Source: a virus
Virus record (IMG/VR): IMGVR_UViG_3300037807_000878
Location: 1-64,000 of that record
Direction: 5' to 3' (one strand)
Length of the DNA stretch: 64,000 nucleotides
Shown: piece after piece, positions 58,677-64,000 of the stretch
Numbering within the stretch: the stretch's first letter is position 1
Layout of the letters: every line of letters starts with the position of its first letter
The notes under the pieces: model-generated
What the model was told of the DNA's origin: nothing
The model's database searches: none
Seen by the model: only the letters and a program-made list of their open reading frames with translations
Made by a program: the position numbers and the translations under genes

Positions 58677-59861
58677 ATGAATAACAAACCAGAAATAATT
58701 ACGATAAACGATCGTTACAATAACATACTAGACGAAGGGGCCAAGGCGCTCGTTGCTGGTGAAGCACAGCTTAATTTCGCAGCTTGGGGAGTTATGAAGG
58801 TGATCCACGATACATGCGAGAAAGCTTTTGTGATACTTAACCGTTTCGGTGTGTCTGGGCCAGGTCAATGGAGAAGACAAAAAGAAATGGGGCTGAACTC
58901 TATGCACCAGACGTACAAGGATCTTGCGCTCAAAGCGCGTAAAAGCCCTGCGTCTATCAAGAATGCCCATATTTGGTTTAAACACACAAAAGAAATCATG
59001 GGCGATGAAGATAAAGTTTTATTATTAGAACTACCTCCATCTGTAGCTGGTATTATTACAGAATCTACTAAGATCTCTAATGAGGAAAAAGCGACCTTAC
59101 TTAAAAAAGCTATCAAAAAAGCGTTAACAGGTAGTCAAGTTCGTAGAGAAATTAGAGTACTTTCAGGCGAAGAAGAGTTAGATCCTATCTTCCGCACAAA
59201 CTTATGGAGCGCACGTATACCAGAAGCTAAATTCGGTATGATATATCCTGGTCGCATTCCTGGTCAAATTGTCTATAACATCCTTCACCACTATACGGAA
59301 GTTGGAGACCTCTGCTTATTTCCTTTTGTAGGGGGCGGCACTGAAGCAGATGTCGCTCATTATATGGGTAGAGAATATTATGCATGGGATATTCACCATG
59401 TAGATGCAGTGGCGCAGCGGCACGGTGAAAGATATTTCACGGCAAATAGTTTAGCGCCATGGCAGGTCACTAAAGTACTAGAGGAGAAGGCTGACCTTGT
59501 TTTTGCAGATGTACCCCGCTTTATGTGGGGCAATGGCAAGTGGGAGGATTCAGATAATGAAGATAATTACGACATAAGTAAACAAGATCTTGAGGAGTTC
59601 ATGGAATCGATGGAACTCGTTGCTAGGAATGCTTTTATGTCTTTGAAGAATGGGGGAAAGTTTGCTATACTATTAAGGCAACCTGGCTTCGTTGACATAC
59701 CTAGCGAAGACCTTACCTTCACTCTTATGTCAGAAAAATTTAATCGGTTCGAACTAGTTAGCCGTTTACATGTGACTTTTCCAACAACAGCACATCGTCC
59801 TACAGAAAAGGGACGCTTTGCTAATGAGTGTATGGATTTACTCATTATGGAAAAACACTAG
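58677..59861 (+). CDS. DNA-methylase-fold protein with altered catalytic motif, 394 aa
   Basis: Residues 195-260 (YPGRIPGQIVYNILHHY...GDLCLFPFVGGGTEADVAHYMGREYYAWDI) match the SAM-binding motif I region of beta-class DNA methyltransferases, where DPFxGxGTT is usual. The catalytic DPPY/DPPW position reads ADVPRFMW, so Pro-Pro is lost. A C-terminal strand (FAILLRQPGF) and the end are typical of the fold. The N-terminal 190 residues are helical and may bind DNA. It may be a non-catalytic SAM-binding or decoy protein, or use a different chemistry. The next gene starts in its stop codon. Confidence 0.65.
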   Translation: MNNKPEIITINDRYNNILDEGAKALVAGEAQLNFAAWGVMKVIHDTCEKAFVILNRFGVSGPGQWRRQKEMGLNSMHQTYKDLALKARKSPASIKNAHIWFKHTKEIMGDEDKVLLLELPPSVAGIITESTKISNEEKATLLKKAIKKALTGSQVRREIRVLSGEEELDPIFRTNLWSARIPEAKFGMIYPGRIPGQIVYNILHHYTEVGDLCLFPFVGGGTEADVAHYMGREYYAWDIHHVDAVAQRHGERYFTANSLAPWQVTKVLEEKADLVFADVPRFMWGNGKWEDSDNEDNYDISKQDLEEFMESMELVARNAFMSLKNGGKFAILLRQPGFVDIPSEDLTFTLMSEKFNRFELVSRLHVTFPTTAHRPTEKGRFANECMDLLIMEKH

Positions 59862-61534
59862 TGTTTCGTTTAAGAAAATACCAAGGAGACTGTATTAAAG
59901 CAGTCGTAGATGCCCTTGAATTGGGCATGAATAAGCAACTATGCGTCCTCCCAACAGGAGCTGGTAAAACTGTAGTAGCTAGTCATTTACCTAAGTTCCT
60001 TAAACCACGCCGTGTTTTATTCTTAGCGCACAGAGAAGAATTACTTGATCAAGCGGCTGAAACATTTAAAAAAGTTTTTCCTAAACTTAGTATAGGTAAA
60101 GAGATAGGAGAGAGTAAGGGTACGTTAGAAGATCACATAGTAGTAGGTTCTGTACCTACTCTAGGTAAAAAGAATCACTTACGATTAAGAAAACTTTTTG
60201 GAGATAACCCTGAAAATATTCTATTAATTACAGATGAAGCTCACCACGCAACGGCTAATTCATATAGAAATATATATAAGTTTTTTAATCTAATAGGACA
60301 GACCGATACAACCAATACTCATATAGGTATAACAGCTACGCCTTTTAGAGGGGATAATGCTAATCTGACTGATATTTTTGACGATATTACCTACATGAAA
60401 AAATTAGGTGATATGATTCTAGAAGGCTGGTTGGTAGATGTTAAGTCGCATCATATACATACACAGACTGATTTAAGCCAAGTAAGAACACATGCTGGTG
60501 ATTATGCAGTTAAACAGCTAGCGGCGGCGGTTAATACACCAGAAAGAAATCAATTGATCGTTAATACCTATATGCATCTAGCGGAGGGCAAGAAAGCAGT
60601 CGCTTTCTGTGTGGATGTAGCACATGCTATAAGCCTAAACGACGAATTTAATAATGCAGGAATCATTTCCGCAGTTGTAACCGGAGCAACCCCAAAGAAG
60701 GAACGCAGGGATATTATTAAGAGGTTTAAGAAGGGCCATCTTAGAGTAATCACTAATTGCGCTGTCTTAACGGAAGGTTTCGATGCACCTGATACAGAAG
60801 TAATTATTATAGCGCGTCCAACACGTTCCCCTGTTCTTTATACGCAGATGCTAGGAAGAGGTATGCGTTTAGCAGAAGGAAAAGACCACATGCTTCTATT
60901 AGATCTATATGATAGAACTAAAAACCCTCCTGTACACATGGATAGGGTGCTTAATGTCCCTATGAGCCAATGTACATATGGTGAATGGAAAGCTGTTAAG
61001 GAGGTGATCGAAGAAGAATATCCTTATGCTCCGCCAGATGATATAGCCCGCGCAGTTAATGCAATAGATGCTAATGATATTATCGCTAAGCTTCAAGGGA
61101 TGGATATTCTGGAGGTTTTGGTGAAGATATATGAACAAGGAATAGATTCATTTATATCCTCGAAAACAAAATTAAGCTGGTCTAAATTAGCAGATGGTTC
61201 GTATCAAATTCAATCCGCTGGTATAGGCAAAATAGCTATTAGAGTTAATGCAATGGGTTCTTGGGAGTTATGGAGGAAAGAACCTAGAAAGCCATGGAAT
61301 AAACCTTATACAGGAGACCCAGTGGAGTGTTTTAAAAGAGGCGATAAAATTATCGCTGATTATGATAAAACTAAACTCTACTTAAGGTCTGCCCCATGGA
61401 AACGCGCGCCTGCTACTAAGAAACAATTAGACTTAATTAAAAGACTAACGGGCAAACCACCCTCTGTAGCAATAGATAGTAAAGGTAAGGCAGCGCACTT
61501 AATTAACTCCTTGTTTGAAGCTAAACAAAAATGA
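59861..61534 (+). CDS. SF2 DNA/RNA helicase (DEAH type), 557 aa
   Basis: I choose GTG 59861, which overlaps the TAG of the upstream gene and begins with LRKYQ, the Q-motif region; the open frame also extends 11 codons further. Walker A PTGAGKT at 31-37, DEAH at 125-128, ITATPF, and the C-terminal helicase domain ending in QMLGRGMRLAEGK. A C-terminal extension of about 170 residues follows. The layout matches RadD/UvsW-like helicases used in recombination or fork restart. Its stop overlaps the next start (ATGA). Confidence 0.85.
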   Translation: MFRLRKYQGDCIKAVVDALELGMNKQLCVLPTGAGKTVVASHLPKFLKPRRVLFLAHREELLDQAAETFKKVFPKLSIGKEIGESKGTLEDHIVVGSVPTLGKKNHLRLRKLFGDNPENILLITDEAHHATANSYRNIYKFFNLIGQTDTTNTHIGITATPFRGDNANLTDIFDDITYMKKLGDMILEGWLVDVKSHHIHTQTDLSQVRTHAGDYAVKQLAAAVNTPERNQLIVNTYMHLAEGKKAVAFCVDVAHAISLNDEFNNAGIISAVVTGATPKKERRDIIKRFKKGHLRVITNCAVLTEGFDAPDTEVIIIARPTRSPVLYTQMLGRGMRLAEGKDHMLLLDLYDRTKNPPVHMDRVLNVPMSQCTYGEWKAVKEVIEEEYPYAPPDDIARAVNAIDANDIIAKLQGMDILEVLVKIYEQGIDSFISSKTKLSWSKLADGSYQIQSAGIGKIAIRVNAMGSWELWRKEPRKPWNKPYTGDPVECFKRGDKIIADYDKTKLYLRSAPWKRAPATKKQLDLIKRLTGKPPSVAIDSKGKAAHLINSLFEAKQK

Positions 61535-62100
61535 TAGATACGGATGACGTAAAAAAGTTCATAGAACTTGCAATTGAATGTAATGCTATTGAAAAAGACG
61601 TAAATCTATATGGGATAGTTAGAAGACTACAAAAACAATATGGAGTTGAGATTGTACTAGATTCACTTAACTTTTTTACAGAGATATTAATACAAGATAA
61701 ACTACAAGGTTTATTAGTGCCATCTATAGTTAAGTTCTGTAGCAATGCATCTAAATATACAGCAATAGGCTCTAGCGAACATGCAGTAACTAGCGTTACG
61801 TGGGCTAATGATCTAGATATTACTGGCTTAGATAAAGCCATAGCTGCTTTTTCTTCTAGAAATGGACCAGCCGCTAAAATAACTAAGACTTGGACGGACA
61901 AAGAAGTCAAGCAGGAAATCACTTTCTTGAGAGTGATTCGTTTAGAATGGGATGCTTTAAAGAAAATTAAAAAAGCAAAGTATGAAAATAAAAAGAGACA
62001 GATTTGGTATGGTTATAAAAAATCTATCAAAAATGTACCTTTACTTCTGCTACAATCTCAACACGAGATGCGCATAGCCGAATACAAAGAAAATGAATAG
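61531..62100 (+). CDS. Hypothetical replication-operon protein, 189 aa
   Basis: Predicted helical with a strongly basic C-terminal third (KKIKKAKYENKKRQIWYGYKK). No family is recognised. It is coupled on both sides (ATGA to the helicase; 8-nt overlap with the primase-helicase), so it probably functions with them. A helicase-loader or clamp-loader-like role is possible but not shown. Confidence 0.55.
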   Translation: MIDTDDVKKFIELAIECNAIEKDVNLYGIVRRLQKQYGVEIVLDSLNFFTEILIQDKLQGLLVPSIVKFCSNASKYTAIGSSEHAVTSVTWANDLDITGLDKAIAAFSSRNGPAAKITKTWTDKEVKQEITFLRVIRLEWDALKKIKKAKYENKKRQIWYGYKKSIKNVPLLLLQSQHEMRIAEYKENE

Positions 62101-64000
62101 CAAAGAACTAGCTGAAACTTTTAGATACACAGACTTCGCTAGTGGTAGCGTTGTCTATCGCAATAACGTCGTCGATTATATGGATATTTATAAGCAAGCT
62201 TTAACCAGTTCGTTAGGTAAAGATGTATATTGTGGGCTATTTCAATTTGATATTACCTTCAAAACGCATGTAGAGGAACGCGGATCTGTTTCAGGTTTTA
62301 AGGGAGAGCACTTTTCATATTTCTTTCCTCTTGATATAGATGCATCGCACGGTGATGTTGATGAAGCCAGAACTAAGACGATTCAATTCTTGCACTATCT
62401 AGAATCTAAAAACGTAAAGAATGAAGATGTATACATCTACTTTTCAGGCGCTAAAGGATTTCATATCTTAATACCCCATGCTCTTTTCGGTTATACGCCT
62501 TCAACTAAGCTTAACGTTATGTTTAAGCAGATAGCGCAAATAATGGCCAAAGATAGCGGAGTTGGGCTCGCCTCTGAGAAAGAAGCAGGTATAGATTTAA
62601 TCTATGACAAAACACGCTTACTTAGGCTACCCAATACACAACATAGTAAGACTAACTTCTTTAAGACCCAACTAACTGGACAAGAGTTAAAGTCTTTATC
62701 TATGGAGCAAATATATGAAAAAGCTTCCGAAGCTAGGATGTATTTACATAAACCTGCTGTAACCACCACTAATAGTGGGCTAAGGGATCTCTTCATGAAA
62801 TCTCAATTAACTGAAGCAAAAGCACGTGCTATTATTCCAGCGCAAGCTTTAAGAGATAGTAACCACCAAATTAAAAATGGTAAGGTGTGTATAGCTCGGT
62901 TACTTGATGGAGTGGGGCAAGGGCAGCGAGATGAGGTTGCTATTAGACTTGCTGACCATTTCCGTAAACAAGGTATGTCCCAAGAGCTTACAACAGCTAC
63001 GCTTCTTGCATGGAACCAGAAAAATGATCCACCTATGGCTATGCAAGAAATTGAAACCAAGGTAACTAGCGCTTGGATGAATGATGTGGATTATGGGTGT
63101 CATGATCATATTCTAGCTTCCCATTGCAGCAATACATGTTTCTTGTATAGCAAGTTAATCAAAAACCAAAACGAAGAAGAGCTATCAGCTTTAGAATGCA
63201 ACCTTAAAACTAGAGAAGATCTTGTGCGTGCTTACGTAGATAGATTCTTTGAAGGAAAAGGAATTTCTTTAGGTATCCCCACTTTAGACGCTAACTTAAA
63301 GTTACACGGCGGACATGTACTTCAATATATGGCTAAGAGCGGTAGCGGTAAAACATCCTTTGCTATGCATGTTATGAATAACATGAGTAAACAAAATATA
63401 CCTACCCTGTTCCTGTCACTTGAGATGTCCGATGCGGATGTAGCTGAACGTGGCTTTCAAATGGCCTCCAATACAACTTCTGCGGTCTTAGAACGCATGA
63501 TGGTGCAATTCCTAAATGAAGGTATTAGCCGTGAGGAGATGACAGACACCATTATATCTAAAATGGGTAATGCTTTCAGTTCTGTGATCACTGCTGACGA
63601 AGATAGCGCATCTATTGACTCTATCGAGCAATACATCTACAAAGCTAAGGAGGCTTTTGGTATCAAGGTTGTGTTTGTCGATTATTTAGGACGAGTCTCA
63701 CAAACCAAGGCTACTAGTTATGAACATATTAGTGAGCTCGCTAAAGGTTTAAAATCTATGGCTAAAAGACACGATATAGTTATCTTCTACTTACATCAGG
63801 TTAACCGTTCAATTGAGGATGCAAGCGCCGCTGTAGATATGAGTGCAGGTAGGGATTCCGGGCAGACGGAAGAAGCCGCTGATGTGGTGCTAGGAAGCTG
63901 GCGTCCAGGCGCTGCAGAAGGAATGAAAGAATTCGTAGTAAGGATATTGAAAAACAGACGCGGCGCTAGTAACATAGACGCCTACTTAGAATTCGAACCC
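62093..64000 (+). CDS. AEP primase-helicase fusion, truncated by window end (636 codons visible)
   Basis: ATG 62093 overlaps the upstream stop and the frame is open to the last base. Residues 1-190 form an archaeo-eukaryotic primase: FFPLDIDASHGD with the metal-binding DxD at 81-83, SGAKGFHILIP at 118-127, and LLRLPNTQHSKT near 177-187. A cysteine/histidine segment (CHDHILASHC) lies near 345. From about 400 comes a DnaB/RecA-type helicase: Walker A AKSGSGKT near 414, Walker B VVFVDYLGRV near 526, and YLHQVNRS near 565. It primes and unwinds DNA at the fork in place of a T7 gp4-type DnaG-helicase. Stop and C-terminus lie beyond the window. Confidence 0.9.
   Translation, partial: MNSKELAETFRYTDFASGSVVYRNNVVDYMDIYKQALTSSLGKDVYCGLFQFDITFKTHVEERGSVSGFKGEHFSYFFPLDIDASHGDVDEARTKTIQFLHYLESKNVKNEDVYIYFSGAKGFHILIPHALFGYTPSTKLNVMFKQIAQIMAKDSGVGLASEKEAGIDLIYDKTRLLRLPNTQHSKTNFFKTQLTGQELKSLSMEQIYEKASEARMYLHKPAVTTTNSGLRDLFMKSQLTEAKARAIIPAQALRDSNHQIKNGKVCIARLLDGVGQGQRDEVAIRLADHFRKQGMSQELTTATLLAWNQKNDPPMAMQEIETKVTSAWMNDVDYGCHDHILASHCSNTCFLYSKLIKNQNEEELSALECNLKTREDLVRAYVDRFFEGKGISLGIPTLDANLKLHGGHVLQYMAKSGSGKTSFAMHVMNNMSKQNIPTLFLSLEMSDADVAERGFQMASNTTSAVLERMMVQFLNEGISREEMTDTIISKMGNAFSSVITADEDSASIDSIEQYIYKAKEAFGIKVVFVDYLGRVSQTKATSYEHISELAKGLKSMAKRHDIVIFYLHQVNRSIEDASAAVDMSAGRDSGQTEEAADVVLGSWRPGAAEGMKEFVVRILKNRRGASNIDAYLEFEP

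Noticed and set aside
59828-59860. Earlier start for the SF2 helicase
   Set aside because: The extra 11 codons lie inside the upstream gene and have no Shine-Dalgarno. GTG 59861 overlaps the stop and starts at the conserved helicase sequence.

Overview
This window is part of the genome of a large, AT-rich, tailed double-stranded DNA phage. It almost certainly has a contractile tail, because one operon holds a J-like baseplate protein, a gp25-like wedge protein, a tape measure and a frameshifted tail chaperone. Capsid, portal and terminase genes are not visible, so the window covers the tail and adhesin part plus part of the replication part. The host cannot be named from the sequence.

Layout. 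0-3.9 kb (+) holds a truncated metallophosphoesterase and many small accessory genes. 3.9-11 kb alternates two minus-strand basic or membrane proteins (one with an HEIGH metallopeptidase motif) with plus-strand accessory genes, including an HEVTH protein and a GHKL ATPase fused to a probable PD-(D/E)xK nuclease. 11-12.4 kb (+) holds small membrane or exported proteins. 12.4-28 kb (-) is a single 5148-codon adhesin followed by a tiny gene with a possible -1 frameshift. 28-33.5 kb (+) is an island of structured RNA, small genes, a T7-like DNA polymerase and a membrane-anchored lysozyme. 33.5-43 kb (-) is a 3135-codon tail or adhesin protein. 44-56.5 kb (-) is the tail and baseplate operon with an embedded sigma factor. 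56.6-58.5 kb (-) is a class II ribonucleotide reductase. 58.7-64 kb (+) holds a methylase-fold protein, an SF2 helicase, an unknown gene and an AEP primase-helicase that runs off the window.

Expression. Two start-site types can be read by eye. Many transcription units have TATAAT or a close variant only 5-9 nt before the start codon, which implies leaderless mRNA. The 28-33 kb island instead uses an A-tract plus GGTATAAA(T)A element, a hairpin at the predicted 5' end, and usually a strong Shine-Dalgarno sequence. The embedded sigma factor is an obvious candidate to read one of these classes.

The most unusual signal is in three plus-strand genes (5151-5525, 31772-32134, 32784-33293). Their coding sequences are tiled almost end to end by short, mostly perfect inverted repeats with loops of 3-9 nt, so the mRNA would fold as a row of hairpins. 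The neighbouring DNA polymerase gene does not show this by eye. Between these genes lie three segments with no sizeable ORF that look like structured RNAs: two share a layout (10-bp closing stem, three arms, U-run), and one carries a near-perfect anti-16S Shine-Dalgarno followed by a three-codon ORF. I regard this RNA-structure island as the best candidate for something undescribed. It rests on reading the sequence by eye and has not been tested with folding software.
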